64,000 bases of DNA from Theodoxus fluviatilis (Eukaryota; Mollusca; Gastropoda; Cycloneritida; Neritidae). The position numbers were made by a program, and so were the translations under genes. The notes under the pieces were generated by a model. It saw nothing but the letters and a program-made list of their open reading frames with translations. It did not search any database and was not told the origin of the DNA. The stretch lies in assembly GCA_034096865.1 (NCBI GenBank), contig JAWQFJ010018666.1, forward strand, positions 10,001 through 74,000. The letters run 5' to 3'. Shown here piece after piece: positions 24,801-40,300 of the stretch (position 1 is its first letter; every line of letters begins with the position of its first letter).

Positions 24801-27800
24801 ATGGGAAGGACGCCATGGGAAGGACCTCATGGGAAGGACGCCGTGGAAAGGACGCCGTGGGCAGAACCACGTGGGAAGGACGCCGTGGGAAGGACGCCAT
24901 GGGAAGAACGCCATGGGAAAGACCCCATGGGAAGGACGCCATGGGAAGGACCCCATGGGAAGGAAGCCGTGGAAACGACGCCGTGGGCAGAACCGCGTGG
25001 GAAGGACGCCGTGAGAAGGACGCCATGGAAAGGACGCCATGGGAAGGATGTCATGGAAAGAACCACGTGGGAAAAACGCCGTGGGAAGGACGCCATGGGA
25101 AGGACGCCGTGGGAAGGACGCCATGGGAAGGACGCCATGGGAAGGACGCCATGGGAAGGACGCCATGGGAAGGACGCCATGGGAAGAACGCCGTGGGAAG
25201 GACGCCGTGGGAAGAACCACGTGGGAAAAAACGCCGTGGGAAGGACGCCGTGGGAAGAACGCCATGGGAAGAACGCCATGGGAAGAACGCCATGGGAAGG
25301 ACGCCGTGGGAAGGACGCCATGGGAAGAACCGCGTGGGAAGGACACCGTGGGAAGGACACCGTGGGAAGGATGCCGTGGGAAGAACGCCGTGGGAAGGAC
25401 GCCATGGGAAGGACGCCATGGGAAGAACACCGTGGGAAGGACGCCATGCGAAGGACGCCGTGGGAAGGACGCCGTGGGAAGGACGCCGTTGGAAGGACGC
25501 CATGGGAAGAACGCCGTGGGAAGGACGCCATGGGAAGAACGCCATGGAAAGGACGCAATGGGAAGGACGCCGTGGGAAGAACCACGTGAGAAGCACGCCG
25601 TGGGAAGAACGCCATGGGAAGCACGCCATAGGAAGAACGCCATGGGAAGCACGCCATGGGAAGGACGTCATGGGAAGAACGCCATGGGAAGGACGCTATG
25701 GGAAGGACACCATGGGAAGGACGCCGTGGGAAGGACGCCAATGGGAAGAACGCCTTGGGTAGAACCACGTGGGAAGGACGCCATGGGAAGAACAACGTGG
25801 TAAGGACGCCGTGGGATGGACGCCGTGGGAAGGACGCCATGATATGGACGCCATGGGAAGGACGCCATGGGAAGAACCTCGTGGGAAGGACGCCATGGTA
25901 TGGACGCCATGGGAAGAACGCCATGGGAAGAACCTCGTGGGAAGGACGCCGTGGGAGGAACGCCGTGGGAATGACGCCATGGGAAGGACGCCGTGGGAAG
26001 GACGCCGTGGGAAGGACGCATTGAGAATGACGCCATGGGAATGACGCCGTGGGAAGGACACCGTGGGAAGGACGCCGTGGGAAGGACGCCATAGGAAGGA
26101 CGCCATGGGGAGGACGCCATGGCAAGGACGCCATGGGAAGAACGCCATGAGAAGGACGCCGTGGGAAGGACGCCGTGGGAAGAATGCTTTGCAATGACCT
26201 TACCTTGTACCAGTAGCGTAGCCGCTTTCAGCTTCCTACGATATCTGAAAGAGGGAGAGGAGATAAAATGTTGTTTCTGCTCTGGCAATTTGCAACGATA
26301 TACGTCTCCCCCTGCCCCTGTTTAACCCCAGTCTTTCCCCAAATCCCCCACCTCGTACATCATCCTCCCCCTTTCCCGTAGCATGCATCACTATGGCTGT
26401 GTTATTCTAAACACTAAATATCTAATCTGCTTGTGTATGATGCACCACAGCCATCACCACGCACCACAGCCATCACCACGCACCACAGCTATCACCACGC
26501 ACCACAGCCATCATAATGCACAACAACCATCACCACGCACGACAACCATCACCACGCATCACAACCATCACCACGCACCACAACCATCACCACGCACCAC
26601 ACCCATCACCACGCACCACAACCATCACCACGCACCACACCCATCACCACGCACCACACCCATCACCACGCACCACACCCATCACCACGCACCACACCCA
26701 TCACCACGCACCACACCCATCACTGTGCACAACAACCATCACCACGCACCACACCCATCACCACACACCACAACCATCACCACGCACCACACCCATCACC
26801 ACGCACCACACCCATCACCACGCACCACAACCATCACCACGCACCACACCCATCACTGTGCACAACAACCATCACCACGCACGACAACCATCACCACGCA
26901 TCACAACCATCACCATGCACCACAACCATCACCACGCACCACACCCATCACCACGCACCACAACCATCACCACGCACCACAACCATAACCACGCACCACA
27001 ACCATCACCACGCATCACAACCATCACCACGCACCACAACCATCACCATGCACCACAACCATAACCACGCACCACAACCATCACCACGCACCACAACCAT
27101 CACCATGCACCACAATCATCACCATGCACCACAACCATCACCATGCACCACAACCATCACCACGCACCACAACCATAACCACGCACCACAACCATCACCA
27201 CGCACCACAACCATCACCACGCACCACACCCATCACCACGCACCACAACCATCACCACGCACCACACCCATCACCACGCACCACAACCATCACCATGCAC
27301 TACAACCATCACCGTTCACCACAACCATCACCACGCAACACAACCATCACCACGCACCACAACCATCACCACGCACCACACCCATCACCACGCATCACAA
27401 CCATCACCACGCACCACAACCATCACCATGCACCACAACCATCACCACGCACCACAACCATCACCACGCACCACAACCATCACCACGCACCACAACCATC
27501 ACCACGCACCACAACCATCACCACGCACCACAACCATCACCACGCACCACAACCATCACCACGCACCACAACCATCACCACGCACCACACCCATCACCAC
27601 GCACCACAACCATCACCACGCACCACAACCATCACCACGCACCACAACCATCACCACGCACCACAACCATCACCACGCACCACAACCATCACCACGCACC
27701 ACACCCATCACCACGCACCACAACCATCACCACGCACCACAACCATAACCATGCACCACAACCATCACCGTTCACCACAACCATCACCGTTCACCACAAC

Positions 27801-28748
27801 CATCACCACGCAACACAACCATCACCACGCACCACAACCATCACCACGCACCACAACCATCACCATGCACCACAACCATCACCACGCACCACAATTATCA
27901 CCACGCACCACAACCATCATCACGCACCACAACCATCACAAGGTACCACAACCATCACCACGCACCACAACCATCACCACGCACCACAACCATCACCACG
28001 CACCACAACCATCACCACGCACCACAACCATCACCATGCACCACAACCATCACCACGCACCACAATTATCACCACGCACCACAACCATCACCACGCACCA
28101 CAACCATCACAAGGTACCACAACCATCACCACGCACCACAACCATCACCACGCACCACAACCATCACCACGCACCACGACCATCACCACGCACCACAACC
28201 AAGAGAGAGAGAGAGAAAGAGACAGAGAGAGAGAGAGAGAGTTCTCATTCTTTTTGTCGCAATGTTTCATTTTGAGGCCCCTGGAAGAATGACTATTATT
28301 GTACAAATGTATACCCTCGTTAAATAGACTAATTGAATTGAATTCAATTACTGTATGGACATTTGAGGAAGAATACTTCGGTACGCAAAGCTATACACTA
28401 CACACACACACACACTACACACATACACACACACTCACAACACACACATCGACACACACACATACACACACACCCACAACACACACATAGACACACCCAC
28501 AACACACACACACAGACACACACACAAATACACCGACACACACAAACACACACACACACACTACACACATACACACACACTCACAACACACACATCGACA
28601 CACACACATACACACACACACAACACACATACACACACACTCACAACACACACATAGACACACACACATACACACACACCCACAACACACACATAGACAC
28701 ACCCACAACACACACACAGACACACACACAAATACACCGACACACACG

Positions 28749-28817
<69 letters not shown>

Positions 28818-30424
28818 CATCTTTTGTATATGTGACCAGTCTTTCTTTGAACAGGGAATCGATTCAGCTTCTTACAGATTAATTGGGACTCAGTTCACCC
28901 AAGGTTGCGTTATTTTCTATTGTTTTCACATCACAAGGCTAAGTCAACTCTACGCTATCAGCTGTGCAATAAGCTTCCCATTACCTCACGACGCTTTGGA
29001 CGAAAACGACGACGACGACGAAGAGGACGACGACAAGGAAGGCGAGAACACCAATGAGAATGAATCGACTTTTCTCCTCACTGTTGGCTGTCTGCTTCTG
29101 CTCCACCATGCTCTGCAAGACACAAAGTCAGAACACGTCACGTTACGTCACATCACGCCACCTCACGTCACCTCACGTCACGTCACGTCACGTCACGTCA
29201 CGTCACCTCACGTCACGTCAGTATGAAAAGCAAAACCGCGGATGTGGATCTCTCTCTGTCTCTCTCTCTGTGTCTCTCTCTCTCTCTGTCTCTCTCTATA
29301 TCTCTTTCTCTCTGTCTCTCTCTCTCTCTGTCTCTATCTCTGTGTCTCTCTCTCTGTCTCTCTCTATATCTCTCTCTTTCTCTCTCTGTCTGTCTCTCTC
29401 TCTGTCTCTCTTTCTGTAACTGTCTCTCTATGTATCTCTATATGTGTCTCTCTCTCTGTCTCTCTCTTTCTGTAACTGTCTCTGTGTGTGTGTCTCTCTC
29501 TCTGTCTCTCTATATGTCTCTCTCTCTCTGTCTCTCTCTCTGTCTCTCTGTGTCTCTCTCTGTGTCTCTCTCTGTCTCTCTCTCTCTCTCTGTCTGAGAG
29601 ACAGCATAGAAAGAGCACATATGTTTGCATGTACGCGTTTTTTTTACATGTATCTACAAAAACTCCTAATGCTATGTGTAGTGGTAAATTGGGGAGATAC
29701 CCTATGTACATAAACACCACCATACGAGCGGTAAAGTATTGGTTGCGGTTATGTAGTATGTGAGTGGACAGGCTACCAAAGCAGGCTTACCTAATGATGC
29801 TGAAAGAAAACAGTCAAGTTAAATGGGCAAAAGCATTAGAGAAATGTCTATCAAGGCTTGGGTTTGGCTATGTGTGGGCTAACTGTGGACGTGTGAATAA
29901 AAATGCATTTATCCGATCACTCAAACGTAGGCTTTGTGACTGCTATAACAAGAATGGCATATGAAAATCAATGAAAGTGATCGGTTTATACCGTACAGAT
30001 CTTTAAAAAAAAACGCTACAGTTTGAAAGTTACTTAAATGACGTCAATATACAATAGTTTAGGGATGTATTTATACGTTTCCGTTTAGGGAATATTGCAC
30101 TTAAGTCAAATCTACGACATCCTGTGCATGATGTAGACAGAGAATGTCCATTCTGTGAAGAATATGAAGATGAATGCCATTTCCTACTCAAATGCCATAA
30201 ATAAAAAGAACAGAGAAAAGTAAGTTATACTGATGTAGCAAAGGTGATAAATGGACGTGGAGTAAGGAAAACTCGTGACATTGCCATGTATATATTTTAT
30301 GCTTATAAACCGCGCTGTGAGACCGTTGCGGACTCGGCAGGTAACCACTCGTAAGCATTGAATTTGCCACTCACGCTAGCCTTTTTACATCGAAGTACCA
30401 CGAGAACGAATATTTCAATGAGCT

Positions 30425-30499
<75 letters not shown>

Positions 30500-30701
30500 T
30501 GGATACAGATTGTTTTTAAGCCTTGCATTGCGCATTACAGGCAGCAGGCTGTGTGTAGTGTTTCTTACATCCGTGACTTGTGAAGTATGATACGTTTTAA
30601 AATGTAATTCTATGTATCATATCACATTTACCAAATTATGTATTTCTAACTGCTTGGGTCGTCGGCCTCGGTGGGGACAATCAGTCAGTCGTCTCTCTCT
30701 T

Positions 30702-30768
<67 letters not shown>

Positions 30769-30812
30769 ATCTCTCTCTATCTCTATCTATCTCTCTAACT
30801 CTCTCTCTCTAA

Positions 30813-30848
<36 letters not shown>

Positions 30849-30861
30849 AACTCTATCTCTA

Positions 30862-30898
<37 letters not shown>

Positions 30899-30939
30899 AT
30901 CTCTATCTCTCTCTATCTCTATCTATCTCTCTATCTCTC

Positions 30940-30976
<37 letters not shown>

Positions 30977-30996
30977 ATCTCTCTCTATCTCTCTAA

Positions 30997-31093
<97 letters not shown>

Positions 31094-31094
31094 A

Positions 31095-31169
<75 letters not shown>

Positions 31170-31171
31170 AA

Positions 31172-31215
<44 letters not shown>

Positions 31216-31247
31216 ATCTCTCTTTATCTCTCTAACTCTCTCTCTAA

Positions 31248-31287
<40 letters not shown>

Positions 31288-31360
31288 ATCTCTCTCTATC
31301 TCTCTCTCTAACTCTCTCTCTCTAACTCTCTCTCTATCTCTATCTCTCTCTATCTCCCTC

Positions 31361-31397
<37 letters not shown>

Positions 31398-34300
31398 ATC
31401 TCTCTCTATCTCTCTCTCTAACTCTCTCTCTCTAACTCTCTCTCTATCTCTATCTCTCTCCCCCCTCCCTTTCTATGTCTGTCTGTGCGCGTGTGCAATA
31501 AATTCTGATAATAATCATGTGTAGTGCTACCAGTGAAAGTACATCATGTCATGCAGACAAATCAGTACACAAATCGTGTATTTCGTAATGCACCAAGTAT
31601 ACTGTCGATGCTTGTGCAATGATGTGTAGAGTGCAGTAACCATGATTCGTGTATTTCATAAGGTATTAAGGCATCTTCTACCAGACTGAAATGTTTTGAG
31701 CACTATGAGTCATGCTCTTCCTCTTACTGGTCATTCAACTCTCCACACTGTCAAATACACATTGATGGCTAATGTTCATAAACAGCCATTTATGTTTACA
31801 ATCACTGTGCGAGTATGCAGTTTTCTTTTTATTATGTAATATTTTATAGTGTTATCTCATTACTGTACTAATTTTACGTATGTACATAACATGTTCTGCT
31901 TCTACGTATGTACAGAAATGTAAGTCTAATCTTCTTGACGGGTCGTCGGCCGCAATAAAGAAATCAATCAATCAATGTTTCTCTCTCTCTCTCCCCGTCT
32001 CTGTCTCTCTCCGTCTCTATCTCTCTGTGTCTCTCTATCTCCGCCTCTGTATGTCTCTCTCTATGTCTCTCTCTGTATCTCTCCGTCTCTCTCTTTCTCT
32101 CTCTCTCCGTCTGTCTGTCTGTCTGTCTGCCTGTCTCTCTCTTCGTCTCTCTCTTTCTCTCTCTCTCTGTTTCTCTCTCTGTCTCTCTCTCTCTGTCTCT
32201 CTCGCTCTCTCCCTCTATGTCTCTCTCCGTCTTTGTCTCTCTCCGTCACTATCTCTCTCTGTGTCTCTCTATATCCGCCTCTGTATGTCTCTCTCTGTCT
32301 CTCTTCGTCTCTCTCTCTCTCTGTATCTGTCTCTCTTTCTGTGTCTGTCTGTCTCTGTGTCTGTCTGTCTCTCTCTGTCTGTCTCTCTCTGTCTCTCTCT
32401 GTTTCTCTCTCTGTCTCTCTGTCTCTCTCTCTCTGCCTCTCTCTCTGTCTCACTCTCTCTGTGTTTCTCTCTCAATCTCTCTCACTCTCACTCTCTCTCT
32501 CTGTTTTTCTCTCTCTGTTTCTCTCTCTCTCTGTCTCTCTCTCTCTGTCTCTCTCTCTCTCTGTCTCTCTCTCTCTCTGCCTCTCTCTCTCTCTCTGTCT
32601 CTCAGTTTAATACCTTTACATGTAAAGGACTGAAATCATTGGCATCGACCTGGATCAATATATAGAGAGAATAGGGATGTACTTCGGCACATTTCGCAAG
32701 CGAGCGAGAACAGTAGAAAAGGAATGGAACATTGGGGAACAGGGCAGTCTGAATTCAATCCAGAATATTGGGACTTGAGACATAACATTATGTATACACC
32801 TGTCGCGAGGCAAAGCAAATGCATGTTTGCTAGGCGTCATCTTATACATTGCTCTACTAATGTGTGTCACTACCCATCGTCCTTCCACAAACAGTCTGCA
32901 TGACGAAGGATTTCTGATGCTGCTCGCAGGTGATGTTGAAACTAACCCAGGGCCTCCAGCTAAAGACAATTTTGATATATTCGCTGAAACACACAGCAGA
33001 AATACCACAGACATTTGACAAATTTGACAGATTCAAAACCGACGTAATTTTCATGAATTCCAGTATATCAAACAAAATGGAAAATATACAACAGGCCCTG
33101 GAAATCAACTTTGAAAGCATACGTCAAGACATCATGTCACTACAAATACAATAGCCTGGACCTCACATTATTATTATTGTCGTTGTTGTTATGAAATACA
33201 ATAGCGTGGACCTCACATTATTATTATTGTCGTTATTGTTATGAAATGCAAAATAACCTTAGAAAACATTCATCAGAGTGAGCAATGTGTCATCAAAAAG
33301 CTATTCTAATGCAATTGTTTGAAGGTCATAGGTTACGCCCACCATTAAACTATTGTAAAATCTTGTGTGAATCACACAAGGAATTTCGGGTAAATACCAG
33401 TCAAAGGACTTTGTTGCAACTGATTTGCTTTGTTCGCCTTTCATACCGCTTCTTTGCGCCTTTCATACCGCTTCTTTGCGCCATTCATACCGCTTCTTTG
33501 CGCCATTCATACCGCTTCTTTGCGCCTTTCATACCGCTTCTTTGCGCCTTTCATACCGCTTCTTTGCGCCATTCATACCGCTTCTTTGCGCCTTTCATAC
33601 CGCTTCTTTGCGCCTTTCATACCGCTTGTTTGCGCCATTCATACCGCTTCTTTGCGCCTTTCATACCGCTTCTTTGCGCCTTTCATACCGCTTCTTTGCG
33701 CCTTTCATACAGCTTCTTTGCGCCTTTCATACAGCTTCTTTGCGCCTTTCATACCGCTTCTTTGCGCCATTCATACCGCTTCTTTGCGCCTTTCATACAG
33801 CTTCTTTGCGCCTTTCATACCGCTTCTTTGCGCCTTTCATACCGCTTCTTTGCGCCTTTCATACCGCTTCTTTGCGCCTTTCATACCGCTTCTTTGCGCC
33901 TTTCATACCGCTTCTTTGCGCCTTTCATACCGCTTCTTTGCGCCTTTCATACCGCTTCTTTGCGCCATTCATACCGCTTGTTTGCGCCATTCATACCGCT
34001 TGTTTGCGCCATTCATACCGCTTGTTTGCGCCATTCATACCGCTTCTTTGCGCCTTTCATACCGCTTCTTTGCGCCTTTCATACCGCTTCTTTGCGCCTT
34101 TCATACCGCTTCTTTGCGCCTTTCATACAGCTTCTTTGCGCCTTTCATACCGCTTGTTTGCGCCTTTCATACCGCTTCTTTGCGCCTTTCATACCGCTTC
34201 TTTGCGCCTTTCATACAGCTTCTTTGCGCCTTTCATACCGCTTCTTTGCGCCTTTCATACCGCTTCTTTGCGCCTTTCATACCGCTTGTTTGCGCCATTC

Positions 34301-37300
34301 ATACCACTTCTTTGCGCCTTTCATACCGCTTCTTTGCGCCTTTCATACCGCTTCTTTGCGCCTTTCATACCGCTTCTTTGCGCCTTTCATACCGCTTCTT
34401 TGCGCCTTTCATACCGCTTCTTTGCGCCTTTCATACCGCTTCTTTGCGCCTTTCATACCGCTTCTTTGCGCCTTTCATACCGCTTCTTTGCGCCTTTCAT
34501 ACCGCTTCTTTGCGCCTTTCATACCGCTTCTTTGCGCCTTTCATACAGCTTCTTTGCGCCTTTCATACCGCTTCTTTGCGCCTTTCATACCGCTTCTTTG
34601 CGCCTTTCATACAGCTTCTTTGCGCCTTTCATACCGCTTCTTTGCGCCATTCATACCGCTTGTTTGCGCCTTTCATACCGCTTCTTTGCGCCTTTCATAC
34701 CGCTTCTTTGCGCCTTTCATACCGCTTCTTTGCGCCTTTCATACCGCTTCTTTGCGCCTTTCATACCGCTTCTTTGCGCCATTCATACCGCTTGTTTGCG
34801 CCATTCATACCGCTTCTTTGCGCCTTTCATACCGCTTCTTTGCGCCTTTCATACCGCTTCTTTGCGCCTTTCATACCGCTTCTTTGCGCCTTTCATACCG
34901 CTTCTTTGCGCCTTTCATACCGCTTCTTTGCGCCTTTCATACCGCTTCTTTGCGCCTTTCATACCGCTTGTTTGCGCCTTTCATACCGCTTCTTTGCGCC
35001 TTTCATACCGCTTGTTTGCGCCATTCATACCGCTTCTTTGCGCCTTTCATACCGCTTCTTTGCGCCTTTCATACCGCTTCTTTGCGCCTTTCATACCGCT
35101 TCTTTGCGCCTTTCATACCGCTTCTTTGCGCCTTTCATACCGCTTCTTTGCGCCTTTCATACCGCTTGTTTGCGCCATTCATACCGCTTCTTTGCGCCTT
35201 TCATACCGCTTCTTTGCGCCTTTCATACCGCTTCTTTGCGCCTTTCATACCGCTTCTTTGCGCCTTTCATACCGCTTCTTTGCGCCTTTCATACCGCTTG
35301 TTTGCGCCTTTCATACCGCTTCTTTGCGCCTTTCATACCGCTTCTTTGCGCCTTTCATACCGCTTCTTTGCGCCTTTCATACCGCTTCTTTGCGCCTTTC
35401 ATACCGCTTCTTTGCGCCTTTCATACCGCTTCTTTGCGCCTTTCATACCGCTTCTTTGCGCCTTTCATACCGCTTCTTTGCGCCTTTCATACCGCTTCTT
35501 TGCGCCTTTCATACAGCTTCTTTGCGCCTTTCATACCGCTTCTTTGCGCCTTTCATACCGCTTCTTTGCGCCTTTCATACCGCTTCTTTGCGCCTTTCAT
35601 ACCGCTTGTTTGCGCCATTCATACCGCTTCTTTGCGCCTTTCATACCGCTTCTTTGCGCCTTTCATACCGCTTCTTTGCGCCTTTCATACCGCTTGTTTG
35701 CGCCTTTCATACCGCTTCTTTGCGCCTTTCATACCGCTTCTTTGCGCCTTTCATACCGCTTCTTTGCGCCTTTCATACCGCTTCTTTGCGCCTTTCATAC
35801 CGCTTCTTTGCGCCTTTCATACCGCTTCTTTGCGCCTTTCATACCGCTTGTTTGCGCCTTTCATACCGCTTCTTTGCGCCTTTCATACCGCTTGTTTGCG
35901 CCTTTCATACTGCTTCTTTGCGCCTTTCATACCGCTTCTTTGCGCCTTTCATACCGCTTCTTTGCGCCTTTCATACCGCTTCTTTGCGCCTTTCATACAG
36001 CTTCTTTGCGCCTTTCATACAGCTTCTTTGCGCCTTTCATACCGCTTCTTTGCGCCTTTCATACCGCTTCTTTGCGCCATTCATACCGCTTCTTTGCGCC
36101 TTTCATACCGCTTCTTTGCGCCTTTCATACCGCTTGTTTGCGCCATTCATACCGCTTGTTTGCGCCTTTCATACCGCTTCTTTGCGCCATTCATACCGCT
36201 TGTTTGCGCCTTTCATACCGCTTCTTTGCGCCTTTCATACAGCTTCTTTGCGCCTTTCATACAGCTTCTTTGCGCCTTTCATACCTCTTCTTTGCGCCTT
36301 TCATACCGCTTCTTTGCGCCTTTCATACAGCTTGTTTGCGCCTTTCATACCGCTTGTTTGCGCCTTTCATACCGCTTCTTTGCGCCTTTCATACCGCTTC
36401 TTTGCGCCTTTCATACCGCTTCTTTGCGCCTTTCATACCGCTTCTTTGCGCCTTTCATACCGCTTCTTTGCGCCTTTCATACCGCTTCTTTGCGCCTTTC
36501 ATACCGCTTCTTTGCGCCTTTCATACCGCTTCTTTGCGCCTTTCATACCGCTTCTTTGCGCCTTTCATACCTCTTCTTTGCGCCTTTCATACAGCTTGTT
36601 TGCGCCTTTCATACCGCTTCTTTGCGCCTTTCATACAGCTTGTTTGCGCCTTTCATACCGCTTCTTTGCGCCTTTCATACCGCTTCTTTGCGCCTTTCAT
36701 ACCGCTTCTTTGCGCCTTTCATACCTCTTCTTTGCGCCTTTCATACCGCTTGTTTGCGCCTTTCATACCGCTTCTTTGCGCCTTTCATACAGCTTGTTTG
36801 CGCCTTTCATACCGCTTCTTTGCGCCTTTCATACAGCTTCTTTGCGCCTTTCATACCGCTTGTTTGCGCCTTTCATACCGCTTCTTTGCGCCTTTCATAC
36901 AGCTTGTTTGCGCCTTTCATACCGCTTCTTTGCGCCTTTCATACAGCTTCTTTGCGCCTTTCATACCGCTTCTTTGCGCCTTTCATACCGCTTCTTTGCG
37001 CCTTTCATACCGCTTCTTTGCGCCTTTCATACCGCTTCTTTGCGCCTTTCATACCGCTTCTTTGCGCCTTTCATACCGCTTCTTTGCGCCTTTCATACCG
37101 CTTCTTTGCGCCTTTCATACCGCTTCTTTGCGCCTTTCATACCGCTTCTTTGCGCCTTTCATACCGCTTCTTTGCGCCTTTCATACCGCTTCTTTGCGCC
37201 TTTCATACCGCTTCTTTGCGCCTTTCATACCGCTTCTTTGCGCCTTTCATACCGCTTCTTTGCGCCTTTCATACCGCTTGTTTGCGCCTTTCATACCGCT

Positions 37301-40300
37301 TCTTTGCGCCTTTCATACCGCTTCTTTGCGCCTTTCATACAGCTTCTTTGCGCCTTTCATACCGCTTCTTTGCGCCTTTCATACCGCTTCTTTGCGCCTT
37401 TCATACCGCTTGTTTGCGCCTTTCATACCGCTTCTTTGCGCCTTTCATACCGCTTCTTTGCGCCTTTCATACCGCTTGTTTGCGCCTTTCATACCGCTTC
37501 TTTGCGCCTTTCATACCGCTTCTTTGCGCCTTTCATACCGCTTCTTTGCGCCTTTCATACCGCTTCTTTGCGCCTTTCATACCGCTTCTTTGCGCCTTTC
37601 ATACCGCTTCTTTGCGCCTTTCATACCGCTTCTTTGCGCCTTTCATACCGCTTCTTTGCGCCTTTCATACAGCTTCTTTGCGCCTTTCATACCGCTTGTT
37701 TGCGCCTTTCATACCGCTTGTTTGCGCCATTCATACCGCTTCTTTGCGCCTTTCATACCGCTTGTTTGCGCCATTCATACCACTTCTTTGCGCCTTTCAT
37801 ACCGCTTCTTTGCGCCTTTCATACCGCTTCTTTGCGCCTTTCATACCGCTTCTTTGCGCCTTTCATACCGCTTCTTTGCGCCTTTCATACCGCTTCTTTG
37901 CGCCTTTCATACCGCTTGTTTGCGCCATTCATACCGCTTCTTTGCGCCTTTCATACCGCTTCTTTGCGCCTTTCATACCGCTTGTTTGCGCCTTTCATAC
38001 AGCTTCTTTGCGCCTTTCATACCGCTTCTTTGCGCCTTTCATACCGCTTCTTTGCGCCTTTCATACCGCTTGTTTGCGCCTTTCATACCGCTTCTTTGCG
38101 CCTTTCATACCGCTTCTTTGCGCCTTTCATACCGCTTCTTTGCGCCTTTCATACCGCTTCTTTGCGCCTTTCATACCGCTTCTTTGCGCCTTTCATACCG
38201 CTTCTTTGCGCCTTTCATACCGCTTCTTTGCGCCTTTCATACCGCTTCTTTGCGCCTTTCATACCGCTTGTTTGCGCCTTTCATACCGCTTCTTTGCGCC
38301 TTTCATACCGCTTGTTTGCGCCATTCATACCGCTTCTTTGCGCCTTTCATACCGCTTCTTTGCGCCTTTCATACCGCTTCTTTGCGCCTTTCATACCGCT
38401 TCTTTGCGCCTTTCATACCGCTTCTTTGCGCCTTTCATACCGCTTCTTTGCGCCTTTCATACCGCTTCTTTGCGCCTTTCATACCGCTTCTTTGCGCCTT
38501 TCATACCGCTTCTTTGCGCCTTTCATACCGCTTCTTTGCGCCTTTCATACCGCTTGTTTGCGCCTTTCATACCGCTTGTTTGCGCCATTCATACCGCTTC
38601 TTTGCGCCTTTCATACCGCTTCTTTGCGCCTTTCATACCGCTTCTTTGCGCCTTTCATACAGCTTCTTTGCGCCTTTCATACCGCTTCTTTGCGCCATTC
38701 ATACAGCTTCTTTGCGCCTTTCATACAGCTTCTTTGCGCCTTTCATACAGCTTCTTTGCGCCTTTCATACCGCTTCTTTGCGCCTTTCATACCGCTTGTT
38801 TGCGCCATTCATACCGCTTCTTTGCGCCTTTCATACCGCTTCTTTGCGCCTTTCATACCGCTTCTTTGCGCCTTTCATACAGCTTCTTTGCGCCTTTCAT
38901 ACCGCTTCTTTGCGCCATTCATACAGCTTCTTTGCGCCTTTCATACCGCTTCTTTGCGCCTTTCATACAGCTTCTTTGCGCCTTTCATACCGCTTCTTTG
39001 CGCCATTCATACCGCTTCTTTGCGCCTTTCATACAGCTTCTTTGCGCCTTTCATACAGCTTCTTTGCGCCTTTCATACAGCTTCTTTGCGCCTTTCATAC
39101 CGCTTCTTTGCGCCTTTCATACCGCTTCTTTGCGCCTTTCATACCGCTTGTTTGCGCCATTCATACCGCTTCTTTGCGCCTTTCATACCGCTTCTTTGCG
39201 CCTTTCATACCGCTTCTTTGCGCCTTTCATACCGCTTCTTTGCGCCTTTCATACCGCTTCTTTGCGCCTTTCATACAGCTTCTTTGCGCCTTTCATACAG
39301 CTTCTTTGCGCCTTTCATACAGCTTCTTTGCGCCTTTCATACCGCTTCTTTGCGCCTTTCATACCGCTTCTTTGCGCCTTTCATACCGCTTGTTTCCGCC
39401 ATTCATACCGCTTCTTTGCGCCTTTCATACCGCTTCTTTGCGCCTTTCATACCGCTTCTTTGCGCCTTTCATACAGCTTCTTTGCGCCTTTCATACCGCT
39501 TCTTTGCGCCATTCATACCGCTTCTTTGCGCCTTTCATACCGCTTCTTTGCGCCTTTCATACAGCTTCTTTGCGCCTTTCATACCGCTTCTTTGCGCCTT
39601 TCATACAGCTTCTTTGCGCCTTTCATACCGCTTCTTTGCGCCATTCATACCGCTTCTTTGCGCCTTTCATACAGCTTCTTTGCGCCTTTCATACCGCTTC
39701 TTTGCGCCTTTCATACAACTTCTTTGCGCAATTTCCGAACTTCCAGAGCGTGCTGTGCTTATCCTTACTTTGATTTCCACCAAGTTGTACGCGTTCAGTT
39801 TTTCAGGCAACTCGGGGTGCCGGTCCAGGAGCCTGAAAGGAGAGGACAGAGTGTGGGCGCCGGCAGCGTCCTCAGTGATGGAGCAGTCGCAATACAACCA
39901 GTGTCTTCACATTTGCAACCGAGCACTATAAACAGGTCATAGACCGGACTGGTCATTGCAGTTGGTGTCAATCAGGTGCAGTTCTGCTTGGGGCATTCTC
40001 TGCCCCTAATACCCATTCAGAATCAATCTCTTGTATATACCTAATGCAAATCAACATATGGTAAGGTAACAAACTGACTTATATCAGACCAAGTCCCTAA
40101 AAACAAAGAGACAATTAGGGTTCAATTCGCCCAACTAACTTTGTCTGGGAATATGAAGCAAGTCCAGGACGTAAAGGCGTGCGGTTTGAGCATCCATCAA
40201 TGGGTGAAAAAGTCGCAATATAAGTAAGAGCACCTTACCTTAACCTAAACAGATATTGAAGTTGTGTCAATCAGAAGTACGCTCACAGATATTGAAGTTG

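Noticed and set aside
18418..26288. Many open frames with [14 protein letters not shown] or [14 protein letters not shown] repeats
   Set aside because: Produced by the 14-bp array in every frame of both strands.
28985..29060. Acidic plus-strand frame [16 protein letters not shown]
   Set aside because: It is the antisense reading of the Val-rich transmembrane codons (GTC runs).
29054..29419. Plus-strand ATG followed by a signal-peptide-like sequence ([16 protein letters not shown])
   Set aside because: It is the complement of the transmembrane exon, then runs into a CGTCA repeat and a CT microsatellite.
33285..39942. Three overlapping plus-strand open frames of about 2,160-2,170 codons
   Set aside because: All three frames are open at once because the 22-bp unit has no stop in any register. 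The product is a perfect 22-residue repeat with no domain or splice evidence, and the region is an intron of the minus-strand gene.
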